The notes beneath the pieces were generated by a model. That model made no database searches, was not told the DNA's origin, and saw nothing but the letters and a program-made list of their open reading frames with translations. 6,764 bases of DNA from Planctomycetota bacterium (GTDB lineage: Bacteria > Planctomycetota > Phycisphaerae > UBA1845 > PWPN01): assembly GCA_020346805.1 (NCBI GenBank), contig CP070790.1:2284116-2290879 (forward strand), read 5' to 3'. Below, in pieces: positions 1 to 6,126 of this stretch (within the stretch, counting starts at the first letter, position 1; each line of letters opens with the position of its first letter). The translations under genes and the position numbers were made by a program.

Positions 1-30
1 AAGTACGGCCGGGCCATATCGCCGGGATGA
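1..30 (+). other. Possible 3' end of a plus-strand gene entering the window
   Basis: The first frame is open from base 1 and reads KYGRAISPG before a TGA at 28-30. Nine codons cannot prove a gene. The only hint is that KYGR is also how the plus-strand ORF at 338-628 ends (KKYGRF), with 10 of 11 matching bases (aagtacggccg against aagtatggccg). If real, this would be the tail of a related gene lying mostly outside the window. Chance similarity is quite possible. Confidence 0.15.
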
Positions 31-51
31 GTAACAATGAAAGGGTAATTT

Positions 52-249
52 TCAATAAGCATAGTAAATATGTACTAAGTTTTTATCAGGAACGTAGAGG
101 AGAAAAGGATTTTCAACACCTTTTTTTCTTGCCTCATTCAAGGCTTCTTCCGGTGTTTTTCCGGCGCCTACGATGGTATTATCTTCCGCGCTTACCATTG
201 CTACATATTGCCCATCGTATTTATCCGTGTTTACCAATAGTTTTTCCAT
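52..249 (-). CDS. DUF5678-family small protein
   Basis: This 65-residue protein has the pattern of DUF5678 proteins: a KYDGQYVAMV strand near residues 10-19, an acidic turn, then IVGAGKTPEEALNEARKKG (the 'gets a name, then a helix' section at about 26-44), and a final PFLLYVPDKN strand. The family is short and has no established biochemical role. Members are often encoded beside a retropepsin-like aspartic protease, but any downstream partner would lie beyond the left edge of the window. The start is the ATG at 247-249, chosen because GGGAGG sits about 7 bases upstream (257-262). The product ends in a TGA at 52-54. There is no signal peptide, membrane segment or cysteine, so it should be cytosolic. 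The family call is from recalled pattern and is fairly secure; the function is unknown. Confidence 0.8.
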   Translation of the reverse strand: MEKLLVNTDKYDGQYVAMVSAEDNTIVGAGKTPEEALNEARKKGVENPFLLYVPDKNLVHIYYAY

Positions 250-267
250 AATTTTGCCTCCCAGTCC

Positions 268-296
268 AGTATATCATAAAAGCTATTTTATTTCAT
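268..296 (-). promoter_or_regulatory. Possible promoter for the DUF5678 gene
   Basis: On the minus strand ATGAAA (291-296; 4 of 6 to the -35 consensus) is followed after 17 bases by TATACT (268-273; 5 of 6 to TATAAT). A transcript from it would start near 261, inside the ribosome binding site, which argues against it. The overlapping TATGAT at 273-278 is an equally good -10 with a more comfortable start, but it has no clear -35. Some promoter here is likely because the gene is divergent from its plus-strand neighbour. Confidence 0.3.
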
Positions 297-337
297 TACC
301 CATTTATAAAGTCTAACGTCCATGCTCATCGGCAGCA

Positions 338-628
338 ATGCAGCGCAGCCAAAGGATTTTGTGTAAAATTTCACCAGAAGGTGCTGGATGGAAAGCTCGG
401 GAGCGTCCCTCAAGGGGCCTCTCTCAGGGTAAAATGTTGGACTATGTCAATTGCCGTCGAGTGAGCGTGACGGACAGGTTGAGGTTTCTCAAACGATATC
501 TCGATGGTATGAGGCGACCGGCCGAAGACTTCATAACCGTCTGGCGGGAACTGGCGAGCATATCCGATCGAGAACGTAAGGTCGATGAAAGGCAACAACG
601 TTTGCTTAAGAAGTATGGCCGATTTTAA
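338..628 (+). pseudogene. C-terminal remnant resembling a WaaP/InaA lipopolysaccharide kinase
   Basis: The ORF encodes 96 residues. From about residue 32 (GKMLDYVN, then RRVSVTDRLRFLKRYL) it reads like the end of Kdo/WaaP-type lipopolysaccharide kinases, where an 'NLxxLN' helix is followed by 'VSxTDRLRFLRAYL' and a basic tail; here the tail ends KKYGRF. These kinases phosphorylate lipid A core sugars or related envelope glycans. The whole protein-kinase-like catalytic domain (glycine loop, HGD-type catalytic loop, DxD) is absent. The first ~25 residues (SPEGAGWKARERPSRG) do not look like a protein core. The ATG at 338 has no ribosome binding site; the ATG at 434 has only a weak AGGGT close by. 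I saw no catalytic-domain sequence in the other two plus frames just upstream. It is therefore most simply a decayed 5'-truncated gene. It could also be a short expressed hypothetical protein. It converges with the RDD gene across about 33 bases with no visible terminator. Confidence 0.4.
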
Positions 629-661
629 AGCAATCCTCTCTCAACTCTTCTTAAAATATTG

Positions 662-2404
662 TTATTTGTTTCCTATGTCTTGAGTTTTATCGATAAATGG
701 TTGTTGTCTCTCAACCACAATAGTGCGGGCCACCAGGTCGCCGACGCGCTGGCAGTTTCTAGTGAAAAAAATTATCATCATGAAGGGCCAGATATAAAAT
801 ATTGGTGTAAGTTCGACCAGTCTCGATAGGTTGCGAATCACAATCTGGATGTAACCGGGCGGTTCGAGTGTTTCCGACAACACTTGGGCACCGAACAATT
901 TCTTCCCCGGGGTTGCGAACATAATTATTTCAAAAAAGGTGCAGTAGGCGGTATAAACGATGGTAAGCCAGGTCCATGCCCAGAATAAATCCTTTGGAAA
1001 TATAATGGCCTCGGCTTGTTCGGGATTTTTTGAAGCGGCCTGGAATTCGTCGAGAAATTCCATTAGCGGCGTATAGTATATACTGATTATTACCATAGCC
1101 GCCGGTGCCAGGTCGATCACAGCGGCCAGGGCCCGTTTTGCGAGGCCGACTATTGAAAGGTCCGCAGGCAAAATCACCGGATATAAAATACTCGTCTGAC
1201 GTCGCCAGAAGACTAACAATAATGCGGCCGTGACAATAGCGAAGGTTATGATGTCTTCTGTCCCCGGTTGGTCGCCAAATCCTTGATCTGTAAGCTGCAG
1301 GGGCACCTTTCGGAAAGACTCGGCCCGTAATTTACCGCCAAGAGGACAAAGCCCCACTTCTGCATCGCCCTGGTTCATTCGCAAAAAAACCAGTTGGTTA
1401 CGGTAAATTCCGAGGGCTGTGCCTGTTGGCAATATCAGCTCCTGGTCGTCTGAGGAGGATAATTCCGGTTGCGGTACCCAATCTTGGGAATTTATTTGGT
1501 CTGTATCGGTTGGTCGGGCCCAATACTCACCTCGTAACTTATTGGGCTGATCGCGGTCTTCGATCAGGACGGCAAAATACAATTTGTTCTCGCTCAAGCT
1601 CGCGACAGCGTTATGAAGGGGATTGGAAACTAATATTGATGGTCCGGTTTTCCAGAGATTGTTTTCCCGCCAGGCATAAAATATTTGGTTATCGTCGCTA
1701 TGGGGCTGCCAAAATAAATGATGTTGTTTGTCGCTTGCGCACAGCCAGACTCGTTCGCTCTCAATGAAATCGTCCGGGGCGGGAAAGCCCGGCTGCCAGT
1801 TTATCCCGTAATATTTAATCAAATAGTATGTTCCTGGGGATCGTTCGATTGAGGGTCTGCTTATAAGGAGTACTTGGGTCTTTGGTGAGGGTGAATTATC
1901 GTCTTGGTCCCCTCTGGCCCGATCGGCCAGGGTTTGCTGCCAATTGATATCCACCTGATCGGCGGTTTGTGCATCAACCACCGCCCACAGTTGTGGATGT
2001 TTAACGCCTGGACCGAATTCGCCGGCGATTGCCTTGGGGATGACGGAGTTGGGCAATCGGATTTGCCGATCCGCACCTGATTTCCGGTAGCGATAATGAG
2101 TTCCGTCTTTATAAAAAACATGAGTATTTTCGTCGATTGCCGCTTGGCGGATAATTTGTCCTATCTGCGGCCCCACACCCCAGGCCGGTCGAATTTTTTC
2201 CGATTCCGATGAAGTGTCGAGGTAGAAGAAACGTTGTAAAATCTGCTGCTCCTGCTCGCGATGGCCGACGATGAGCCAGACTACCTGATTATTACCTGCA
2301 ACGGACAGCTCATAAGATCCAAGTGTGTTTTCCGTAGAAAATACTGGAGTTAAGGATAGTAGAATTATGAGGCATACTAATTGAGATGAATATTTTCGTT
2401 GCAT
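662..2404 (-). CDS. RDD-family membrane protein with large extracytoplasmic N-terminal domain
   Basis: The product is about 580 residues. It begins with an apparent signal peptide (basic QRK, then a hydrophobic core, cleavage near VFS-TE at about 24). A ~355-residue extracytoplasmic part follows, rich in beta-like stretches such as QIFYAWRENNLW and KLYFAVLIED, possibly a propeller. A first membrane helix lies at about 383-400. The RDD domain spans about 418-566 with its diagnostic residues: Arg424 and Asp431 in KRALAAVIDL, TPGKKLFG at 498-505, Arg524 in VIRNLSRL, and Asp556 in CQRVGDLVARTIVVER. RDD proteins are membrane proteins, some linked to ion or proton transport; no substrate can be named here. 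The ATG at 2404 overlaps the preceding stop as TGATG, with AGGTG 8 bases upstream. The TTG one codon earlier (2407) is the alternative. It is the last gene of a three-gene operon. Most RDD proteins are far shorter, so the front domain is the unusual part. Confidence 0.9.
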   Translation of the reverse strand: MQRKYSSQLVCLIILLSLTPVFSTENTLGSYELSVAGNNQVVWLIVGHREQEQQILQRFFYLDTSSESEKIRPAWGVGPQIGQIIRQAAIDENTHVFYKDGTHYRYRKSGADRQIRLPNSVIPKAIAGEFGPGVKHPQLWAVVDAQTADQVDINWQQTLADRARGDQDDNSPSPKTQVLLISRPSIERSPGTYYLIKYYGINWQPGFPAPDDFIESERVWLCASDKQHHLFWQPHSDDNQIFYAWRENNLWKTGPSILVSNPLHNAVASLSENKLYFAVLIEDRDQPNKLRGEYWARPTDTDQINSQDWVPQPELSSSDDQELILPTGTALGIYRNQLVFLRMNQGDAEVGLCPLGGKLRAESFRKVPLQLTDQGFGDQPGTEDIITFAIVTAALLLVFWRRQTSILYPVILPADLSIVGLAKRALAAVIDLAPAAMVIISIYYTPLMEFLDEFQAASKNPEQAEAIIFPKDLFWAWTWLTIVYTAYCTFFEIIMFATPGKKLFGAQVLSETLEPPGYIQIVIRNLSRLVELTPIFYIWPFMMIIFFTRNCQRVGDLVARTIVVERQQPFIDKTQDIGNK

Positions 2405-3360
2405 CAAGGTTTCACCTGGTTGTCGGATGGAGTTGTGGGCGATAGAGTCGGGGGAAGCGATAACTGAGACGGCTCATCGATCCGTTCCACATGTCCGAGC
2501 CGTTCTCCGCGTTGGCGGGGCGATTGGGAAATCAGTTGCTCTTCCGCGGCGGGATTATCGAATCTTTCCATTTTGTCGAAGTCCAGCTTCAGGTGATTCT
2601 TACTCTTTAAGCTGAGTATCTCGATTTGATGGGGTACCAGCACGTTACTTCCTTCGATTGTTTTGTATTTGGAAAGTGTTGCATTCATGATCTGACGGCC
2701 GCTGAGATTTGAAAATATTATCTCACGTATAAGAAAGGGCTCCCGGCGTTCGATACACAGGGTTTTGGTAATGTATAGTTGGCCTTTCTCGGTGCGATCC
2801 ATGAACATCAACTCATAGTGGTCGGATCTCACTCGAAAAACGGGACCGTTGTCTCCAGTGGTGTCTTTCGGTAAATCCCCCAAGCCCAGAACGGCTAATA
2901 AATGGTCGGGACGTACGGGGATATTGATTTCATCGGCTTCACTTGTCTTTGAATGCAGGCCCCACCAGTATTGCTGATCGCCCTGTTTTGACCATACCCA
3001 GAATTCAGTGTCGTTCGAGCCGATTTCCATTACCACGCCGCTCATCGAGTGTTCGAGTTGCAAATATAAGTTTCGGGGTTTGCGATATAGAAGAATATTA
3101 CGCAAGTGGAATGAGTTGCGACTGCCGTCCGGTTTAACGTATTCTCCTCTGGCGTCGCCTATTGCTCTCATCAGGAAATTCATTCCCGCACTGTTTTGAT
3201 TGATCCGGGCAATTACCGTTTCCATGGGGGCGTCGTCGAGCGGTTCGGTACCGAATGGATGTTTCTTTGATGTCGCATCACAGCCTGTCAGGCCGAACCA
3301 TATTAATGACATTAAAGTGAGTACCGGTATGGTTATCAGTTTATGGTGTTGCAATCCCAT
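2404..3360 (-). CDS. LolA/LolB-like lipoprotein
   Basis: This 318-residue protein starts with a classic lipoprotein signal: a polar front (HHK), a hydrophobic core, and the lipobox LTGC with the lipidated cysteine at 27. Asp28 at +2 would, by the E. coli Lol rule, keep it in the inner membrane; whether that rule holds here is unknown. The mature part at about 48-275 resembles the LolA/LolB-type incomplete-barrel fold used for lipid or lipoprotein carriage. Visible marks are FHLRNILLYRKPRNLYLQ, EFWVWSK at about 119-125, YWWG at 131-134, the conserved RPDHLLAVLGLGDLP at 150-164, and a YELMFMD strand. The C-terminus (280-318) is proline/serine-rich and probably disordered. I chose the ATG at 3360 because it gives the clean signal peptide; a TTG seven codons earlier (3381) has no ribosome site. 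The start lies 20 bases inside the preceding gene and the stop overlaps the RDD start, so translation is probably coupled. Fold assignment is by pattern, not search. Confidence 0.85.
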   Translation of the reverse strand: MGLQHHKLITIPVLTLMSLIWFGLTGCDATSKKHPFGTEPLDDAPMETVIARINQNSAGMNFLMRAIGDARGEYVKPDGSRNSFHLRNILLYRKPRNLYLQLEHSMSGVVMEIGSNDTEFWVWSKQGDQQYWWGLHSKTSEADEINIPVRPDHLLAVLGLGDLPKDTTGDNGPVFRVRSDHYELMFMDRTEKGQLYITKTLCIERREPFLIREIIFSNLSGRQIMNATLSKYKTIEGSNVLVPHQIEILSLKSKNHLKLDFDKMERFDNPAAEEQLISQSPRQRGERLGHVERIDEPSQLSLPPTLSPTTPSDNQVKP

Positions 3361-3961
3361 CCTCGCTTTCTGTATTAACAATGTCGGGATTCGTTTCGGT
3401 TTCGGACGCGTCTTCTATTTCCGATTCGGCCATGGAATCATTTTCATGGTGGTCCAGTGTTTCGATTGCCTTGACGTCGCCGCTGAGGATGGTGGTTAAT
3501 TGTTGGGATAACTGGTCCACCTGTTCGCCGGTCAGTTGTGGATTCAACACCTTGTGTTGACTCTGATCTTTAACCAATCGCAAGATCCAATACTCATGTT
3601 CGTCTTGCTGAAGGGTCTGTTCGAGTTTCAGCAGTCTTTTTCGCATCAGCAGCAGGGCCAACATAAAGCGGAAGCGCTGTTTAGGTTCCGAGTCGGCATC
3701 TTCCAGCCTGAGGAACAGATGAGTAAGTACCTCGAAATCGACGGCCATTGTTTTGTTCTTTTCGCGGATGGGGATTTTTCCTCGCCAATAGCAGAAGCTG
3801 CCCTCCGGCGGCCCATCCCAGGCGTCGAAGGAGTAATCCCGGCGTTCAAAAGTATCGGGATTTTCGATTAGAACCGCATAATAAGCCTCACCTTCGGCCA
3901 ACGGTCGGCCTGTTTTGGCACACTTGCCGGTCGTTTTTGCAAATTCCCATTCATTTGCCAT
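3341..3961 (-). CDS. Conserved hypothetical protein with N-terminal CxxTGRP motif
   Basis: This 206-residue, apparently cytosolic protein has no signal peptide or membrane helix. The N-terminus (about 12-64) carries GKCAKTGRPLAEGEAYYAV, then ERRDYSFDAWDGPPEG, and FCYWRGKIP at about 56-64. I recall this block from uncharacterised planctomycete proteins. It looks like half of a zinc-knuckle (Cys14 alone; the only other cysteine is Cys57), so metal binding is doubtful. The middle (about 72-113) is helical with the strongly basic/hydrophobic stretch RFRFMLALLLMRKRLLKLEQ. The C-terminal ~40 residues are acidic and low-complexity (ESEIEDASETET). The start is the ATG at 3959-3961; GGTGG lies about 10 bases upstream, a slightly long spacing. 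Its end overlaps the lipoprotein start by 20 bases, making it the first gene of the three-gene operon. A role in controlling or assembling the two envelope proteins behind it is a guess from context only. Confidence 0.85.
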   Translation of the reverse strand: MANEWEFAKTTGKCAKTGRPLAEGEAYYAVLIENPDTFERRDYSFDAWDGPPEGSFCYWRGKIPIREKNKTMAVDFEVLTHLFLRLEDADSEPKQRFRFMLALLLMRKRLLKLEQTLQQDEHEYWILRLVKDQSQHKVLNPQLTGEQVDQLSQQLTTILSGDVKAIETLDHHENDSMAESEIEDASETETNPDIVNTESEDGIATP

Positions 3962-4045
3962 TATTTATCATCCACCAAAGCCCTGAGCATACCGAAGGGC
4001 AATTCTTGCTGATGTTGTATTAAACATTACGACAATCCGGCCTTC

Positions 4046-4074
4046 TATTTATTCGATAGCATCGGATTTGTCGA
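4046..4074 (-). promoter_or_regulatory. Weak promoter candidate for the three-gene operon
   Basis: TCGACA (4069-4074; 5 of 6 to TTGACA) is followed after exactly 17 bases by TAAATA (4046-4051; only 3 of 6). The -35 lies inside the catcg/cgatg inverted repeat at 4060-4076, so the repeat could be an operator. A perfect TTGACA also occurs at 4094-4099 but has no -10 at proper spacing. A promoter must lie in this spacer if the terminator at 4155-4184 works; this is only the best match seen. Confidence 0.25.
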
Positions 4075-4102
4075 TGTTTGGTCTATAATATCTTGTCAAA
4101 CC

Positions 4103-4123
4103 AGCCCGTGAAATATGCGGGCT
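4103..4123. repeat. Inverted repeat agcccg-N9-cgggct
   Basis: A perfect 6-bp GC-rich stem encloses the 9-base loop tgaaatatg. It is not followed by a T-run in either direction, so it is not an intrinsic terminator. It lies between the terminator of one unit and the start of the next. It may be a dispersed intergenic palindrome, or the remains of a leader structure. Confidence 0.45.
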
Positions 4124-4138
4124 AAGAGCTGGGGCCGG

Positions 4139-4154
4139 CTGGGTAAATACCCAG
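4139..4154. repeat. Short palindrome ctgggta-aa-tacccag
   Basis: The seven-base arms are perfectly complementary around two bases. As RNA it would close as CUGGG/CCCAG with a six-base loop. It directly abuts the T-run side of the terminator at 4155-4184 and may add to termination, or may act as a protein site. Confidence 0.45.
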
Positions 4155-4184
4155 AAAAAACGGCCGGCTCCGTACCGACCGTTT
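4155..4184 (-). terminator. Intrinsic terminator of the six-TM membrane protein gene
   Basis: On the minus strand AAACGGTCGG (4175-4184) pairs with CCGGCCGTTT (4158-4167) across a 7-base loop, with one mismatch, and the stem runs into TTTTTT (4155-4160). It lies about 60 bases past the stop of the membrane-protein gene. The outer bases also pair (gaa with ttc), so a weaker terminator can be read on the plus strand, where no gene would need it. Confidence 0.75.
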
Positions 4185-4244
4185 CTTCCATGTTGATCCC
4201 GTATGATACGAGTTTTTATCTGTTTGAACCTGTTTGTCGTTTGT

Positions 4245-5891
4245 TTATTCTTCCTCATCATCCGCGGAGGCGGTTTCCTCCGTATCTTCAGGCTCTGTTT
4301 CCGGCGATTCGGCTGCTGTTACCTCACCCGCAGCGGTTTCTTCCCCCATTTCAGCTTCCTCTTCCTCTTCCAGGTATACGTCCTCGATATCGGTGGCATC
4401 AACTTCACGACGCAGCAGGAAATATATAATGGTCGAGCCCGAGAAATAAAACGATATCAGGAAAGCGACCATCAGGCCGACCACGATTAGTAACCAGATT
4501 CCGATCAAGAAGCAGCCGGCAGGATCCCAACCTTCCATCCCCAAGGAAGCTGTCGGAGGCCTGAAATTACCGAAAGTCGGTTGGGGCCAAAGGGTATCCA
4601 GCTTGGTTGCCCCGGCTATTCCCGTACCCGGGCGATCCGTTGCTCCCATTCCGATATCGACAAAAAATCGTGTACCCTTCAACATGATAAAGGTAAAGAA
4701 ACGAACGAACATGTAGCATATGGAGCCATATACCATGGCTACCAAGGCATAGAAGCCGGACCGCCACGGCTTGGAATATATGTAGCTGCAACTGCGGGAC
4801 ATGGCGTCAAAGCTGTCTGAGCCTTCGACGGCGATAGTCGGCCAAAGAAGACTGCCACCGGCGAGTAAACCGATTATCACCAGCGTCATAAGAAAACCGC
4901 CGATTAGAGCCAATCCCATGGCTACACCGGCAAGTATCTCCCCAAAATATGGAATTGCACTTACCAGGCCGCCGAACGTTAATACTAAACCGATGAAAAT
5001 TATCAGTCCGATTGGAATCAGCGGGGCGGTGAAGAAACCCACAAACCTGCGGCTGGCAAATCCCAGGGCTTCTTTGCAGGAGATCCGTTCGTCCCGCGTG
5101 AAGTGGAGGGCGGCAATCCGGCAAATAGCGCCCCCGATTAAAGACCAGATTACCAAAGTAACAACCGCAAACAACAGGAAGTACAGCGGATGCTCCATCA
5201 TCATCCATTGCTCCCCGCGGGCCATCAACATCAGACAGGGGACAACACCTATTCCCGTCAGATTTCTTGTTCCAGGTTGAGCGGTGATCCTGTGTCTCCC
5301 GCGAAGTACGTCGTCGAGTTGCCCGGTGAAATTCAGGGAACGGGCCGCATCCAGAAGTTGATGACACACTGTTTGTTGATAGGAAACAAAGCTTTTGAAT
5401 ATGCCCACCGGTTTAAGGGATTTTAGTTCTGCATATGTGGCGTTGTACCGTCGTGCGATCTCGGCAGTCTGCTGGTCATCGGCATCGATTATGGCACTCT
5501 GATATTTATCTTTAAGTTTTTCCAAGGCACGGTTGACCTCTTTGTTTGGATTTTCATTGAAACGATCTTTGAGTTTCCCGGGGATCTTATCTTTAATCAC
5601 CGTGGAATAAATCGTCTGGAGTTTCTGAAGTTGGGTTTGTTGTTTTTGTTCGCGCCACTGATCGATGTTCGGCATCTGCCAGAATGCATGTACCTCACCG
5701 CTGAGGGATTTGTGGCCGGTGCTCCAGATTCCATCGAGGATATACCCCGACAGCACGGTCAAAAGGATACCGACCAGAGCCAATCCCAGTTTTCCGGGGT
5801 GAATTGCCATCTTGAACGTTCGGAAAATATGGGTAAAGGGGAAATTGTCCGACCAATTGGTCCATTTGAATTCGGCAGGCTGATCTGACAT
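4245..5891 (-). CDS. Conserved six-TM membrane protein with acidic C-terminal tail
   Basis: The product is 548 residues with unknown function; I recall similar proteins in planctomycetes. The predicted topology is a short cytosolic N-terminus, TM1 at about 35-54, and a large extracytoplasmic part at about 55-234. That part has a Gln/Lys-rich, coiled-coil-like section at 78-160 and cysteines 176 and 219. Five more helices follow at about 235-256, 287-313, 318-347, 380-402 and 460-485. Conserved cytosolic stretches are CRIAALHFTRDERIS (257-271) and WPTIAVEGSDSFDAMSRS (350-367), reminiscent of membrane domains of transporter-like or GPDPase_memb/YciC-type proteins. The tail (508-548) has 21 acidic residues of 41. 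The ATG at 5891 is chosen for its GGAGG 8 bases upstream (5899-5904); a TTG at 5906 would overlap that site and is unlikely. It appears to be its own transcription unit, with a promoter near 6060 and a terminator at 4155-4184. Confidence 0.87.
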   Translation of the reverse strand: MSDQPAEFKWTNWSDNFPFTHIFRTFKMAIHPGKLGLALVGILLTVLSGYILDGIWSTGHKSLSGEVHAFWQMPNIDQWREQKQQTQLQKLQTIYSTVIKDKIPGKLKDRFNENPNKEVNRALEKLKDKYQSAIIDADDQQTAEIARRYNATYAELKSLKPVGIFKSFVSYQQTVCHQLLDAARSLNFTGQLDDVLRGRHRITAQPGTRNLTGIGVVPCLMLMARGEQWMMMEHPLYFLLFAVVTLVIWSLIGGAICRIAALHFTRDERISCKEALGFASRRFVGFFTAPLIPIGLIIFIGLVLTFGGLVSAIPYFGEILAGVAMGLALIGGFLMTLVIIGLLAGGSLLWPTIAVEGSDSFDAMSRSCSYIYSKPWRSGFYALVAMVYGSICYMFVRFFTFIMLKGTRFFVDIGMGATDRPGTGIAGATKLDTLWPQPTFGNFRPPTASLGMEGWDPAGCFLIGIWLLIVVGLMVAFLISFYFSGSTIIYFLLRREVDATDIEDVYLEEEEEAEMGEETAAGEVTAAESPETEPEDTEETASADDEEE

Positions 5892-5898
5892 TGATCGA

Positions 5899-5904
5899 TC
5901 CTCC
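5899..5904 (-). promoter_or_regulatory. Ribosome binding site deciding the six-TM protein start
   Basis: GGAGGA on the minus strand is 7-8 bases before the ATG at 5891. It supports the ATG over the TTG at 5906, which would fall inside or upstream of this site. Confidence 0.7.
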
Positions 5905-5946
5905 AAAAGTAATGGGGGATAAACATTTTATTTGACATTTAAGATA

Positions 5947-5984
5947 CGTATCGTTATCCCGCGCCTGGTATATGCAACGATACG
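5947..5984. repeat. Perfect 9-bp inverted repeat cgtatcgtt-N20-aacgatacg
   Basis: The arms at 5947-5955 and 5976-5984 are perfectly complementary. The left arm overlaps a perfect 10-bp palindrome, gatacgtatc (5943-5952). The sequence lies 56 bases or more upstream of the membrane-protein start, inside the proposed leader. It may be a hairpin in the leader RNA or a dimeric regulator's binding site. The 20-base loop includes the GC-rich cccgcgcc. Confidence 0.5.
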
Positions 5985-6055
5985 ACGATTTGTTGACATT
6001 TGTACCGAAATAACCTTTCAGCTGGGCATATTTACCACACAATTCACCGGCAGGT

Positions 6056-6083
6056 ATTATACGCTTGTTTACGTCCACAGCAA
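6056..6083 (-). promoter_or_regulatory. Promoter of the six-TM membrane protein gene
   Basis: A perfect TATAAT (6056-6061) is preceded, after 16 bases, by TTGCTG (6078-6083; 3 of 6 to the -35, with the TTG intact). Transcription would start near 6049, giving a leader of about 158 bases. It lies downstream of the YacG stop, which fits a separate transcription unit. A TAAAAT at 5925-5930 could act as a nearer -10 but has no -35. Confidence 0.5.
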
Positions 6084-6126
6084 TACCTTTTTGCCCCAGC
6101 CTGGAAACTCATAAATATCTGCAAAA

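Larger units (their letters stand above)
3962..4244. other. Non-coding spacer between the six-TM gene and the three-gene operon
   Basis: These 283 bases contain no convincing gene. From right to left along the minus strand they hold the terminator of the membrane-protein gene (4155-4184), a tight palindrome ctgggta-aa-tacccag (4139-4154), an inverted repeat agcccg/cgggct (4103-4123), a small inverted repeat catcg/cgatg (4060-4076), and a weak promoter candidate (4046-4074). The last ~80 bases before the operon start show nothing clear apart from the ribosome site. Confidence 0.7.
5892..6126 (-). other. Leader region of the six-TM membrane protein gene
   Basis: These 235 bases lack a believable gene. 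They contain a promoter (6056-6083), two copies of ttgacattt (5932-5940 and 5993-6001), a perfect 9-bp inverted repeat between them (5947-5984), and the ribosome site (5899-5904). If the promoter is right, the leader is about 158 bases, long enough for RNA- or protein-based control. I did not recognise a known riboswitch. Confidence 0.55.

Noticed and set aside
27..251. 74-residue plus-strand ORF
   Set aside because: It is antisense to the DUF5678 gene, which has a good ribosome site and a family pattern; the plus ORF has neither.
620..665. Terminator between the convergent kinase remnant and the RDD gene
   Set aside because: The junction is A/T-rich but no stem-loop followed by a T-run could be drawn in either direction.
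4094..4099. Perfect TTGACA on the minus strand as a -35 box
   Set aside because: The sequence 15-19 bases downstream contains nothing like TATAAT; the nearby TATTAT is only about 4 bases away, too close.
4049..4261. 70-residue minus-strand ORF across the spacer after the six-TM gene
   Set aside because: It runs through the intrinsic terminator and the inverted repeats, so it would not normally be transcribed whole; its sequence shows no domain pattern.
4234..4449. Serine-rich plus-strand ORF of 71 residues
   Set aside because: It is the antisense of the Glu/Asp/Ala-rich tail of the six-TM protein; GAA/GAG read backwards gives serine-rich runs. No ribosome site.
4801..5280. 159-residue plus-strand ORF, and the 186-residue minus-strand ORF at 4807-5367
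   Set aside because: Both lie wholly inside the six-TM protein gene, have low-quality composition for real proteins, and lack ribosome sites.
5932..6001. The two ttgacattt copies as plus-strand promoters
   Set aside because: Neither has a -10 at suitable spacing and no plus-strand gene follows.
5695..6078. 127-residue minus-strand ORF starting with GTG upstream of the six-TM gene
   Set aside because: It crosses the proposed promoter and leader and overlaps the start of the six-TM gene in another frame; it has no ribosome site or family resemblance.
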